DNA of 64,000 nucleotides from Orobanche coerulescens (taxonomy: Eukaryota; Streptophyta; Magnoliopsida; Lamiales; Orobanchaceae). Numbering within the stretch: the first letter of the stretch is position 1; every line of letters starts with the position of its first letter. Below are positions 46,208 through 56,583 of this stretch, piece by piece. The DNA is taken from contig CM065809.1 of NCBI GenBank assembly GCA_033398695.1, positions 179,170,501 to 179,234,500 on the forward strand, in the 5' to 3' direction. Below the pieces are notes generated by a model. The model saw nothing but the letters and a program-made list of their open reading frames with translations. It searched no databases and was not told the DNA's origin. The translations under genes and the position numbers were made by a program.

Positions 46208-47658
46208 TAGCGCTAAAATCTTTCATTAACTTAATTTCGGATAACGATTTAGTATTTATCTTTTTTGTCTCATTAAATCCTTTATCTTTCTAATTTTAAG
46301 AAATTTAGCCTTTTCGTTGGTCTCGTTAATCGTTGTCAGGTCAGCAGTTAAGTTTACGTGGCTATAAACATACCTGCGTGGTGAACAAAGTCAAATTCCT
46401 AACCTATGTGTCCATTTCCTAACCTCAATTTTCTAATTTTGCCTGAATTTATATATATATATATATATATATATTCAAGAAAATAATTTTATTTCGAAAA
46501 AATATTATTTTTCCAAAAAATATTTTTTTCCTCCAGAAAATATTTTTTTAATTTTTTCGAAAAAATATTTTTTTATTTTTTTTCCAGAAAATAATTTTAT
46601 TTTTTCGAAAAAATAATATTTTTTTTCAGAAATTAATTTAATTTCGAAAAAATATTATTTTCTGAAAAAAAAAAAAAATATTTTTCGAAAAAATTAAAAA
46701 AAATATTTTCTGGATGAAAAAATATTTTTTGGCAAAATAATATTTTTTCGAAATAAAATTATTTTCTGGAAAAAATATTATTTTTCGAAAAAATAAAACT
46801 ATTTTCTAGGAAAAAAATAAAAAAAATATTTTTTCGAAAAAATTAAAAAAATATTTTCTGGAGAAAAAAGTATTTTTTGGCAAAATAATATTTTTTCGAA
46901 ATTAAATTATTTTCTGGAAAAAAATATTATTTTTTCGAAAAATAAAATTATTTTCTGGGAAAAAAATAAAATATTATTTTGCCAAAAAATATTTTTTCCT
47001 CCAGAAAATATTTTTTTATTTTTTTATTTTTTTCCAGAAAATAATTTTATTTTTTAGAAAAATAATATTTTTTACAGAAAATAATATTTTTTCCAGAAAA
47101 TAATATTTTTTTCCAGAAAATAATTTTATTTTGAAAAAAATATTACTTTGCCAAAAAATATTTTTTCCTCGAGAAAATATTTTTTTAATTTTTCGAAAAC
47201 ATAATTTTTTTATTTTTTCCCGGAGAATAATATTTTTTTAAAATTAAATTATTTTCTGTTAAAAATATTATTTTTTCGAAAAAATAAAATTATTTTCTGG
47301 AAAAAAATAAAAAATATATTTTTTCGAAAAAATTAAAAAAATATTTTTTGGCAAAATAATATTTTTTTGAAATAAAATTATTTTCTTGAATATATATATA
47401 TATATATATATAAATTCAGGTAAAATTAGAAAATGGAGGTTAGGAAATGGACACATAAGTTTGGAATTTGACTTTGTTCTCCACGCAGATATGTTTATAG
47501 CCACGTAGGCAACTTAATGTACCACTTGGACAATAGTTAACTGAGACCAACTAAAATCTAAATTTGCTTAAAATTAGAAAGATAAAGCGACTTAATGACA
47601 AAAAAGATAAAGGAAAGAATCGTTATCCGAAATTAAGCTTACGAAAGATTTTAAATTA
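46208..47658. mobile_element. 1.45-kb giant inverted repeat with AT-rich palindromic core (MULE-like/foldback)
   Basis: Left arm 46,208-46,460 and right arm 47,400-47,658 are inverted copies. Both contain the CACGTAGGCAAC/ACGTGGCTATAAACAT and ATGTGTCCATTTCCTAACC blocks and end in TAAAATCTTTC-type text inside (TAA)n flanks. Between them, from 46,455 to 47,410, lie (TA)n tracts and about 900 bp of repeated modules such as TTTTTTCGAAAAAATATT, ATTTTCTGGAAAAA and ATTTTTTGGCAAAATAAT. These modules are themselves palindromic and arranged in inverted order around about 46,940. No ORF matters here. Long TIRs plus an AT-rich centre suggest a non-autonomous Mutator-like or foldback element. Confidence 0.75.
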
Positions 47659-47680
47659 ATAATAATAATGGTAAATAATA

Positions 47681-47904
47681 CTCCATTTTCTTTAGATGTC
47701 GTTGATTGACACACATTTTTAGTGCTTTGACCGGGTAATTAAATTTATCATTTTTTAAATTTTAATTTTTTGAATAAAAATATACAATTTAAATTTTAAT
47801 TCACAAAAAGAATTATTTAAAGATAATAATTTTAACTATACGGTCAAAACACCTAAAAATATGTGTCAAAAAGTCAAACGACATCTAAAGAAAAATGGAG
47901 GGAG
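47681..47904. mobile_element. Stowaway-type MITE, copy 1
   Basis: Inverted ends CTCC-ATTTTCTTTAGATGTCG and CGACATCTAAAGAAAAATGGAG-GGAG, flanked by TA. GGAGGGAG/CTCCCTCC termini and a TA duplication are the Stowaway (Tc1/mariner) signature. The left terminus has lost a few bases relative to copy 2. Confidence 0.85.
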
Positions 47905-47979
47905 TAATAATAATAGTAATTAACAATAACAACTATAATAGTAATATTATTAGTAATAATAACAATAATAATAATTAAG

Positions 47980-48014
<35 letters not shown>

Positions 48015-48037
48015 GAAGAAGAACCGAACCGAATGAA
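47905..48037. repeat. (TAA)n-rich microsatellite
   Basis: AT-rich trinucleotide repeats ending in an uninterrupted (TAA) run at about 47,981-48,013, then AAGAAGAAG. The same tract follows the second Stowaway copy at about 55,859-55,972. Confidence 0.85.
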
Positions 48038-48091
48038 TTGAACATCGACATTAGTCTACTCGGGCAAATCTTGAAGCTGCTCTCCTCTCCC

Positions 48092-48439
48092 ATGTACAGA
48101 CCACCACCACACGCCCCCATGAATGATACCACCGACGGCCAGAACCACCGCCAGAGTACAACTCAAATCCACGAAGAAGAAGAAGTCGACGACGACGACG
48201 TTCAGTGCTCTAATGTGGACGAGTCCATAGAAAATTCGCCATTCCAGATCAGGCATGATCCCCCGAACAATCCTCCCTCGCCCTCCCCGCTTTCCGTCGT
48301 CGAGCCACCCGTCGAGGCGACTGAATTCTCTGAAAAGTATCCGCCTGTGGCGCCCGCGGTCGAGGATGGTGGCGCCTATCAGCTTACCCTATCGTTTCGG
48401 GATCAAATTTATACTTTCGACTCGATTCCTCCTGAAAAG
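48092..48439 (+). pseudogene. TIFY-GATA (ZML-like) gene copy 1, exon 1
   Basis: The likely start is ATG at 48,092 (MYRPPPHAPMNDTTDG). The 18 codons in frame upstream look like 5' UTR. The exon encodes an acidic, proline-rich N-terminus and the first half of a TIFY domain (YQLTLSFRDQIYTFDSIPPEK). It ends at a good donor, AAAAG/GTGATA, in phase 0. In GATA24/28 (ZML1/2) transcription factors this region is followed by CCT and GATA zinc-finger domains. The conserved Gly after TLSFR is Asp here. The intron is split by the copia element at 48,750, and exons for CCT and GATA are absent. The exon is identical to copy 2 at 58,854-59,201. Confidence 0.8.
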
Positions 48440-48749
48440 GTGATATTTAATTCCTGTTGTGTCAATTGCTTCTTCGATAGATGTAATTTTTTGCTTACAT
48501 TTGAATTTGGCTTAGCATGTGTAGAATTATTACCAATTTTATGCCTTTTTTTCCCCTTCAATTAATGAGATATTTTGAGTTCTGATACTTTCTTGTACAT
48601 TTGATCTTAGTTTATCTGGTGATTCTGCTCATATGCAGATAGTAACCTGTGCTGCAGAAGTGCTTACTTTTTTTTTCCTCCTGAAATTTTTGTTTGAGCA
48701 ATAGTTCTTTATTCAGTGCACTGGATTGTGTGATTTAGGGACACTTTGT

Positions 48750-49688
48750 TGTTGGGTATCTATCCGGAATACATAAATTTACACAACTCAACAGGAAACA
48801 AATTACAAATAAATTTCCTATGATTTATGGGGATTAAGGGTTACACAACAAAATTAAATAATGCAGAAAAAACGAACGAAAATAGACTGGAAAATAACAA
48901 ACACAAGACAGAAATTTAAGTCGGAGAAATCGACCAACAGATCGGAAATAACACGAAACGCGGTGGTGTTTAGAGACAGAAGTCGGCTCAGTCCTCCACC
49001 CTCGTGTACCTGGCCCGTAGCTCCAAATTTCCTGGCGTCAAGATCAAATCGAGCCACGAACCCGGCGGTTTCACAAATCACAAAGACCAAAACCCAGAAA
49101 TCCCGAATCACAAAGACCCGAAACCCGAATCCACAAATAACCCAAAACCCAAACTCAGCCAAGAAAGTTTCACACAGAAAAACAGGAATCTCACGAAGAA
49201 ATATTGTATTGCCTCAAGAACACTTAGTTTTCAGTCGATGGTTTTTGGTATGTCCCCTCAAAATGGATCCCACAATTTATAGGAACCAAAAAAGCCCCTG
49301 AAACGGTCGCCCGATTTTAAAGCACCCAAACTTATCATTGAAAATGATAAGGGTTGCTATTAGATCGGAAGACGTTCAAAGGAAAAAGCGCAGCGGATGA
49401 AACCGAACGCAGAGGAGTCGGGGAGGAAGAATCGGGAGAGGAGAAAACAGAAGGAGAACAGGAGGCGCCGACTGGTAAGTGGGGATAATGGGGTAGGTTT
49501 AGGGTTAGGGATATATTAATACCCTTAGGATGGACGGGTAGGATTAATCCCCACAAAAGGGATGGTCCAGATTGGTCAAGGCAATTAAAAAAGGAAACCG
49601 GCCTTTGGCTTAATTTTGGACTGGGCTGCACCATTATTTGTTTTGGGCCCAGTCAAAGAAACCAATCCATTTGGGCCTAATACCAACA
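48750..49688 (-). repeat. Copia 3' LTR (939 bp)
   Basis: Matches 53,810-54,741. Internal to it on the minus strand is a purine tract (CCGGGTGGAGATT, complement of 49,689-49,701), the likely PPT. Contains GTTTAGGGTTAGGG, a telomere-like word, in both LTR copies. Confidence 0.93.
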
Positions 49689-49894
49689 AATCTCCACCCG
49701 GACCAAATGAGCTATCGGGGTACACATCTTTTGAGAGGGAGGTCATCATCGCCGAACGTCACACCACCTGCACAAAACACAAAGTTAGTACAAGTATAAA
49801 GACAAACAATCACTAAGAAAGTAGGAACTAGAAATCACAAAGAAAAGCTAGAAAAGCTATCACAAAGATAGCGAACTGAAAGACTAGTCAGTCT

Positions 49895-51192
49895 TCAGTT
49901 GAAGGAGTCGATATTTAGTATCGACTTGCAAGATCTGGTCTTCTCGATTGGTAGGCACTTTGTGCCCATATCTGCAGGATTGGACTGTGAAGGGATTTTC
50001 TTCAACTCAATTATGCCTTTTTCTACTATATCACGGATGAAGTGTCGCCTGACATCAATATGCTTTGTTCGATCATGGAACACAGGATTTCTGCACAAGT
50101 GTATGCTTGATTGACAATGTATGAGGACTGATTTAGAAATAAGGTGCTTTTAGATCTGTCCCGAACAATGTTCATGCCCAATATCCTTTTAGCATCCCCC
50201 AAGTATTTCATGTCAAATTGATCACCTAAACAACTTTGAACATGATCAATAGATTTAATGCAAGAACTAATCAAAAGCATATCATCTACATAAATAAGTA
50301 GGAACATGGGCACACCACTGTCATACTTATAATAAAGACATGGGTCATAAGCACTCCGACGAAATTTCAAGGACAACATGCAGTCATTGAATTTTTTGTT
50401 CCATTCTCTAGGGGATTGTTTTAAGCCATATAGGGTTTTATTGAGCAAGCACACATGATCAGGATGGTTACTATCCGTAAAACCTTCTGGTTGTTTCATA
50501 TAGATAGTTTCTTTTAATTCACCATGCAAAAATGCTGTTTTAACATCTAATTGTTTCATCTCCCAATTATGATGCGCAACTAATGCAAGCATAATGCGAA
50601 CAGTGGTGAATTTAACAACTGGAGCAAAAATCTCAGTATAGTCGATACCTTCACGTTGTGTAAAGCCTTTAGCTACTAACCTTGCCTTGAATCTGACATT
50701 ATCCTCCTCCTTTTTCACTTTAAATAACCACTTACAATCAATCAAAGAACAATTTCTGGGTTTTGGAACAAGTTTCCAAGTATCATTTGCATGCAAGGAT
50801 GTCATTTCTTCATTCATTGCACTTAGCCAATCATTCGAATTATTAGACATCAAAGCATCATTGTAAGACTTAGGTTCATTACCATCAAGCATATCAAACA
50901 CATTGAAAGCAAGAGAAGCCATATGGAAATCATCTAAGTGTATAGGTCTCCTAACATTCCTTCTAGGCCTATCCCTAGTTAATTGATAATCATATAAGTC
51001 AGGAGCAGATTCAGATTCAGATTCATCCCCATTATCAGATTGATTATTAGGTTCAGGATTTTCTACATTATCAAGTTCGGCAGGTAATTCATTTTCACTA
51101 AGATGCTCCACCCTAATCTGAACAGGTGGGGAGAATTTTCGAGCTTGCACAGAGCAGTATAGGATTATCAAGACATGGAAACTCGGTTTCAT
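49895..51192 (-). pseudogene. Copia reverse transcriptase with truncated RNase H
   Basis: The ORF 51,192-50,026 carries the full copia RT: WLSAMNEEMTSLHANDTWKL, CKWLFKVK, ARLVAKGFTQREGIDYTEIF, QLDVKTAFLHGEL and the catalytic YVDDM. The expected RNase H core is missing. RT text runs into SSYIVNQAYTC near 50,110 and the next recognisable copia block is the extreme RNase H end (DRTKHIDVRRHFIRD, SQSNPADMGTKCLP) at about 50,085-49,930. An internal deletion of most of RNase H is the simplest reading. Confidence 0.9.
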
Positions 51193-52044
51193 TAAAGACT
51201 ACGTCTCGCTAATAATCACCTTTAACCCGGTTCAGATCGACCCATAGACGATAACCCTTAGCATTTCGGGATATCCAAGAAAGACACATCTCAAGGATCT
51301 CGGTTCGAGTTTATCAACATTTTGATGCACATAAGCAAAGACAACCAAACACACGAATGTTCGAAAAATCAGTACCATGACCCGACCACACGGACTCGGG
51401 ATAGTTGCCATTTAATGGTACGAAGGTGATCTATTGATGATATATGCAGCAGCTTAAAAGAGCCTCACCCCAAAAGCTTTTAGACAACCCGTATAGCAAG
51501 CATGGCCCTAACTTTTTCAAGTAAGGTGCGATTCATTCGCTCGCCTACCCCGCTTTGTTGAGGGGTATAAGGGATGATTTATGCCTAAGAATGCCATTTT
51601 CGAACACATAGTATCAAACAGTATTGCAAAATTCAAGGCCGTTATCGGTCCTTATCTTTTTGATCCGTTTTCGGTTTGATTTTCCACCAAAGATTTCCAA
51701 GTTTGGAATTTTTCAAACACTTGATTTCAATTTGAGTAAAAACACGAAAACTTTTCGAGAGTAATCATCAATAATGGACAAGAAATACCTATTTCGCCAT
51801 GGGTCGTAACACCGCAGACCCCAAACATCAAGATGAACATAATCAAGCACATTGGAGCTTTTACCAGATTTCTCAAAAACGGATCGGGAATCGGAGGTTT
51901 TGGAAATTGCATTTTATGTTGTTTGCCAAACATGCAGGAATCACAGAAAGACAATTTAGAGATTTTATCTTTTCCAAAACATTTTTGTTTATGCAAGATC
52001 TCTAACCCCTTCATGCTTATGTGCCCTAACCTATTATGCCACAA
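51193..52044 (-). pseudogene. Copia integrase, frameshifted and shortened
   Basis: 52,044-51,727 holds the zinc-binding GAG-pre-integrase: WHNRLGHISMKGLEIL then CDSCMFGKQHKM. Further on the minus strand the frame is lost, but an integrase block resembling YTPQQ-GV-ERMNRT is visible around 51,530-51,570 with the catalytic Glu. The segment is shorter than a full copia integrase (about 0.85 kb), so parts of the core are probably deleted. Confidence 0.8.
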
Positions 52045-52054
52045 TTCGGTTTTA

Positions 52055-52504
52055 TCAAAGACACTGATTAGAACATGCAGGAGTTTCAGTTTGGCAAATG
52101 TATAGATTAAATTTCCGGATTCCTTTAAACAACATCAAGGATCCTCTCGAAATTGTCATGCAACCATTTCCCCAAGACCCTCGAAGACCCTCATCTTCCA
52201 AAGTGGTACAAGATATCAGGTTATGAGATAAATCAGGAATGTGTCGGACATTTTTTAGAGTATATCGAGTACCATCAGCGAATTTTAAACACACATTTCC
52301 TATTCCGGCCACTACCCGTTTCACCTTATCAGGCATATAAACATACCGATCACCAAGATTAGTATAACTAGTAAAATGCTGTTTATAAGGTGTCATGTGA
52401 TGAGTGCATCCAGAATCCAGTAACCATTCATTTTCACACAGCCCAGAAAGCACAGAATTCACAGAAAGATGCAAATCATCAGCTACCATAAAGACATCGC
52501 CCAT
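52055..52504 (-). pseudogene. Copia protease
   Basis: Encodes WLLDSGCTHHMTP, the copia protease active site with an intact DSG, followed by VCLKFADGTRYTLKNVRHIP and LISCTTLEDEG. It is separated from gag and integrase by frame breaks on both sides. The enzyme would process the Gag-Pol polyprotein. Confidence 0.88.
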
Positions 52505-53299
52505 AGTTAAATTTGCTGATCATTTTGCAAATTCTTTTTAGGTTTAGTGCATTCTTGAATATAATGACCAGGTTCACCACGATTATAACATTTGCGATTC
52601 TTAGGCCGGAATTTGGATTTATCCTTCCATTGCCCCTTTTTCTTATTAGACTTTTCAGAATCGATTTTAACAAACGGTTTCTTTTTAATGGGATGTTTAG
52701 CCCTAACAAAATTGACATCGAAACAGGTTTAGAAACCTTGTTGAATTTCAAGTCTAATTCTTTACTCTTTAATCCACTTATAACAAGATTCTAAAGTAAA
52801 TGTAATCCCTCCCATATTTTATCGCAGATTTCACATCATTATAGGCATCAGGGATAGCATTCAAGAGCACAATAGGGAATAATCATCAATGTTTTTGTCA
52901 CCCGTTTGTTTTATATCTTGCACTAACTTTGTAAAGGCATCCATTACCATCAATATCTTTATTCAAATCCAAATGTAGAAAAAACTTTTCAAGAAGAAAT
53001 AATTTATTTGGCAAAGATGTTTCCGTAAAAGTTTCCTCAAGTTTATCCCAAAGCTGTTTAGCATTATCCGTTTTGCCTATTCGTCTAATCACAGAATCAG
53101 ACAAGTTCAAGATTATAGAGGAATGAGCAAACTCAATCAATTCCTCACGTTTTTCAGGAGTCACATTAGACTGAAAAGAACCTTCAATGGCTTTGAAACA
53201 TTTCTGTTGGACAAGTATAGATTTCATTTTTTGTTGCCAAATTTTAAAATCCCCTTTACCGTCAAAAGGTGCCATTGTAAAAGAAGTAAGAGAGCCCAT
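52505..53299 (-). pseudogene. Copia gag, frameshifted
   Basis: The ATG at 53,299 starts MGSLTSFTMAPFDGKGDFKI, a copia Gag N-terminus (UBN2-type) with AKQLWDKLEETF. The ORF breaks at 52,898 and continues in other frames. A CCHC zinc-knuckle remnant (CYNRGEPGHYIQEC) is encoded at about 52,550-52,595. The long ORF extension upstream of 53,299 is leader sequence rather than protein. Confidence 0.82.
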
Positions 53300-53794
53300 T
53301 TTAGTATTTGTAAAAATCACACAAGATTTAAACCAGCACAAGGTATTACTGTAAAAACTAAGATTACAGTTAAATATCACACAGATACCACGAATAACAA
53401 AATCACACCAGATTTTGCGATAAAGTGAGCTGGAATGGAATACTAGTATCACACAGATATCACAAATACCAAAATCACACCAGATTTTAAAATAAAGTGA
53501 GCTGGAATCGAATCCCGGAGCCCCCACAAGATCCGAGGAACACTTGCGGTCCAGGCAAGGGGGTTTGGTATGCTCGGAGATTACGACTACCACAGTCTCA
53601 ACACAGAACGAAAATAACGCAGCGATCACCAAGTCGGTACAGCAGACGGAAGCAGTAAACAAATTACTCCACAGTAATAATACTTTACCAATCACACAGA
53701 ATAGTACGGAAAAACAGTAAAGTATAGAAAGCAATACCTGAGCGGATTCCTCGGCCGGAACCCGTATGCCCTTCCGAATAGAAACCCCGTTTAG

Positions 53795-53809
53795 AGGCTC
53801 CGATACCAC
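53795..53809 (-). promoter_or_regulatory. Copia primer-binding site
   Basis: The minus strand reads TGGTATCGGAGCC just inside the 5' LTR, an iMet-type primer site with one change. Confidence 0.88.
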
Positions 53810-54741
53810 TGTTGGGTATCTATCCTAATACATAAATTTACACAACTCAACAGAAACAAATTACAAATAAATTTCCTATGATTTATGGGGATTAAGGGTT
53901 ACACAACAAAATTAAATAATGCGTAAAAACGAACGAAAATAGACTGGAAAATAACAAACACAAGACAGAAATTTAAGTCGGAGAAATCGACCAACAGATC
54001 GGAAATAACACGAAACGCGGTGGTGTTTAGAGACAGAAGTCGGCTCGATCCTCCACCCTCGTGTACCCGCGTCAGCTCCAAATTTCAGGCCCAGTCAAAT
54101 CGAGCCACGAACCCGGCGGTTTCACAAATCACAAAGACCAAAACCCGAAATCCCGAATCACAAGACCCGAAACCCAGAAACCCCAAATAACCCAAAAACC
54201 AAACTCAGCCAAGAAAGTTTCACACAGAAAACAGGAATCTCACGAAGAAATATAGTATTGCCTCAAGAACACTTAGTTTTCAGTCGATGGTTTTCAGTAT
54301 CTCCCCTCAAAATGGATCCCACAATTTATAGGAACCAAAAAAGCCCCTGAAACGGTCGCCCGATTTTAAAGCACCCGAACTTATCATTGAAAATGATAAG
54401 GGTTGCTATTAGATCGGAAGACGTTCAAAGGAAAAAGCGCAGCGGATGAAACCGAACGCAGAGGAGTCGGGGAGGAAGAATCGGGAGAGGAGAAAACAGA
54501 AGGAGAACAGGAGGCGCCGACTGGTAAGTGGGGATAATGGGGTAGGTTTAGGGTTAGGGATATATTAATACCCTTAGGATGGACGGGTAGGATTAATCCC
54601 CACAAAAGGGATGGTCCAGATTGGTCAAGGCAATTAAAAAAGGAAACCGGGCCGGGTTTGGCTTAATTTTGGACTGGGCTGCACCATTATTTGTTTTGGG
54701 CCCAGTCAAAGAAACCAATCCATTTGGGCCTAATACCAACA
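53810..54741 (-). repeat. Copia 5' LTR (932 bp)
   Basis: Near-identical to 48,750-49,688. Clustered differences sit in CAG/CCGG/CTGG contexts, e.g. GGCTCAGTCC against GGCTCGATCC. Confidence 0.93.
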
Positions 54742-54811
54742 TTTGTAACTATCTATTGCTAATAGGATTCTTTCTTGGAGTACTAATTGTTTTCTTTGTT
54801 CATATATTCAG

Positions 54812-54923
54812 TTTCAGGCAGTTCTATTGCTGTTGGGTGGGTATAAAGAACCCACTGGTATCCCTACTCCAGGCCCAGATATGACTCCTCAAGACCATTA
54901 TCTACATCAAAATCCCGTAGAAG
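54812..54923 (+). pseudogene. TIFY-GATA (ZML-like) gene copy 1, exon 2
   Basis: After acceptor TATTCAG/TTTCAG, phase 0, the exon gives FQAVLLLLGGYKEPTGIPTP and completes the TIFY domain begun in exon 1. A donor AGAAG/GTTTAC follows at 54,924 (phase 1). Only 270 bp further on, at 55,195, the sequence switches into the palindromic element, so downstream exons are missing. Same sequence as 59,577-59,688. Confidence 0.78.
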
Positions 54924-55195
54924 GTTTACGCTGCTGCATATTTTTAGGAAATTACTTATTAAACAAGTGCAGGCATGAAATTTTCATTTCGCCTGAGAAG
55001 TTTTCACCCGAGTTTTAACGATTTTGCCATTAATTGAAGTCGAAAGAAGTTATGGACATGAACAGATCGTATTTGTATGCATTCATTGGATATATTAAAC
55101 AACCGGAAACTGGAAACCGGTTCATCTTCACAACTTACATTTAACTTCTCTACAGATTCACCATTTTGATTCATTTTAATCTTTTTTGTATTTTA

Positions 55196-55325
55196 GTTTA
55201 AAAAAATATTATTCTCCGGGAAAAAATAAAAAAAATATGTTTTCGAAAAATTAAAAAAATATTTTCTGGAGGAAAAAATATTTTTTGGCAAAATAATATT
55301 TTTTTGAAATAAAATTATTTTCTTG

Positions 55326-55368
<43 letters not shown>

Positions 55369-55630
55369 TCAGGTAAAATTAGAAAATGGACACATAGGTT
55401 AGGAAATGGACACATAAGTTTGGAATTTGACTTTGTTCTCCACGCAGATATGTTTATAGCCACGTAGGCAACTTAACAGCCACTTGGACAATAGTTAACG
55501 GAGACCAACGGAAAATGCTAAATTTGCTTAAAATTAGAAAGATAAAGGACTTAGTTGGGACAAAAAAAAGATAAAGGAGTAAATCGTTATCTGAAATTAA
55601 GTTAAGGGACCCCATGAGCATTTTAGCCTA
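55196..55630. mobile_element. Truncated copy of the giant inverted repeat (right arm only)
   Basis: Starts abruptly inside the palindromic core; the first 90 bp match the reverse complement of about 47,145-47,237. It then runs through (TA)n, the CACGTAGGCAAC arm and the end TTTTAGCCTA. The left arm is absent. The junction at 55,195/55,196 marks the border between the two duplicated units. Confidence 0.8.
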
Positions 55631-55652
55631 ATAATAATAATGGTAAATAATA

Positions 55653-55857
55653 CTCCCTCCAATTTTCTTTAGATGTCGTTTGACTTTGACACACATTTTT
55701 AGGTGCTTTGACCGGGTAATTAAATTTATCATTTTTTAAATTTTAATTTTTTGAATAAAAATATACAATTTAAATTTTAATTCACAGAAAGAATTATTTA
55801 AAGATAATAATTTTAACTATACGGTCAAAACACCTAAAAATATGTGAATGGAGGGAG
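55653..55857. mobile_element. Stowaway-type MITE, copy 2
   Basis: Left end CTCCCTCC-AATTTTCTTTAG intact; the right arm lost about 25 bp (AAATATGTG joins AATGGAGGGAG). Flanked by TA. Copy 1 has the reverse pattern of loss. Confidence 0.85.
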
Positions 55858-55932
55858 TAATAATAATAGTAATTAACAATAACAACTATAATAGTAATAT
55901 TATTAGTAATAATAACAATAATAATAATTAAG

Positions 55933-55971
<39 letters not shown>

Positions 55972-56319
55972 CATATATATTGAAAGATTCACCCAAAAAA
56001 TTCATTGATGAGGGGTAATGACACCAATTATTATGATAAAAATTTCATGCCAAAGGGCAATACCTTAATGAGGGGAAGATGAAGGGTCACATATGTCACT
56101 TTCGGTACATTTCTCAAGTCAGTTTAATAGACGCATGAAGAAGTTTGAAGTCAGTCAGTCTTGGGGAAGATGAAGGGTCTACTGTGATTTGGAGAGACCG
56201 ACCCTTGGTTTATTGCTGTGTCTATTATCTATAAATACCGAGGCCAGATTCAGATATCATCAGTTGTGTTGTTTTTCAACATTCAAGCAATATATATATA
56301 TATATATTATACATACAAG
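55858..56319 (+). other. (TAA)n tract and upstream region of the DUF674 pseudogene
   Basis: A microsatellite to about 55,972, then sequence with a TATA-like CTATAAATACC at about 56,230-56,240 and a (TA)n tract at about 56,290-56,306, plausible promoter remains of the following gene fragment. Confidence 0.5.
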
Positions 56320-56583
56320 ATGTCTAATACTTATGTCAAGTTCAACTTGAAAGTCGTCACTAATAAACAAAAAACGAAGTAACTATATGCAGAAGCCAAC
56401 AGCGATTTTGCGGAGGTATTGTTGAGTTTCCTGACGCTTCCATTGGGGACGATCGTGAGAGTCTTGAAGAAACACAATCAGGGAATTGGCATCGGAAGCT
56501 TAACAACATTGTACAATGGCTTAGAAAATCTGAACAGTGTCCATTTTCGTACAGAGAGTTGTAAGCAAATAAATGTTGGGATT
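56320..56583 (+). pseudogene. DUF674 family gene fragment with premature stop
   Basis: From ATG at 56,320 the frame reads MSNTYVKFNLKVVTNKQKTK, then TAA at codon 21 (56,380-56,382), then in the same frame LYAEANSDFAEVLLSFLTLP, LGTIVRVLKK, GIGSLTTLYNGLENLNSVHF and TESCKQ. These are the start blocks of the plant-specific DUF674 family (function unknown, usually around 500 residues). Similarity stops after TESCKQ, so this is an N-terminal fragment with an in-frame stop. Confidence 0.8.

Larger units (their letters stand above)
48750..54741 (-). mobile_element. Ty1/copia retrotransposon (Tork/Tnt1-like), 6.0 kb, inside intron 1 of ZML copy 1
   Basis: Starts TGTTGGGTAT and ends TACCAACA, flanked by tttgt (48,745-48,749; 54,742-54,746). 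The empty site (CACTTTGTAACT) is preserved at 59,504-59,515 in gene copy 2. LTRs of 939 and 932 bp; PBS and gag-PR-IN-RT-RH order on the minus strand. pol is broken by frameshifts and an RNase H deletion, so it is non-functional as read. Confidence 0.95.

Noticed and set aside
49490..49515. Telomere-like GTTTAGGGTTAGGG
   Set aside because: Only two units, present in both copia LTRs as ordinary LTR sequence; not an interstitial telomere array.
52898..53809. 303-codon ORF with hydrophobic N-terminal half as an envelope-like gene
   Set aside because: Only the part from the ATG at 53,299 is Gag; the upstream half is leader sequence between the PBS and gag that happens to be open.
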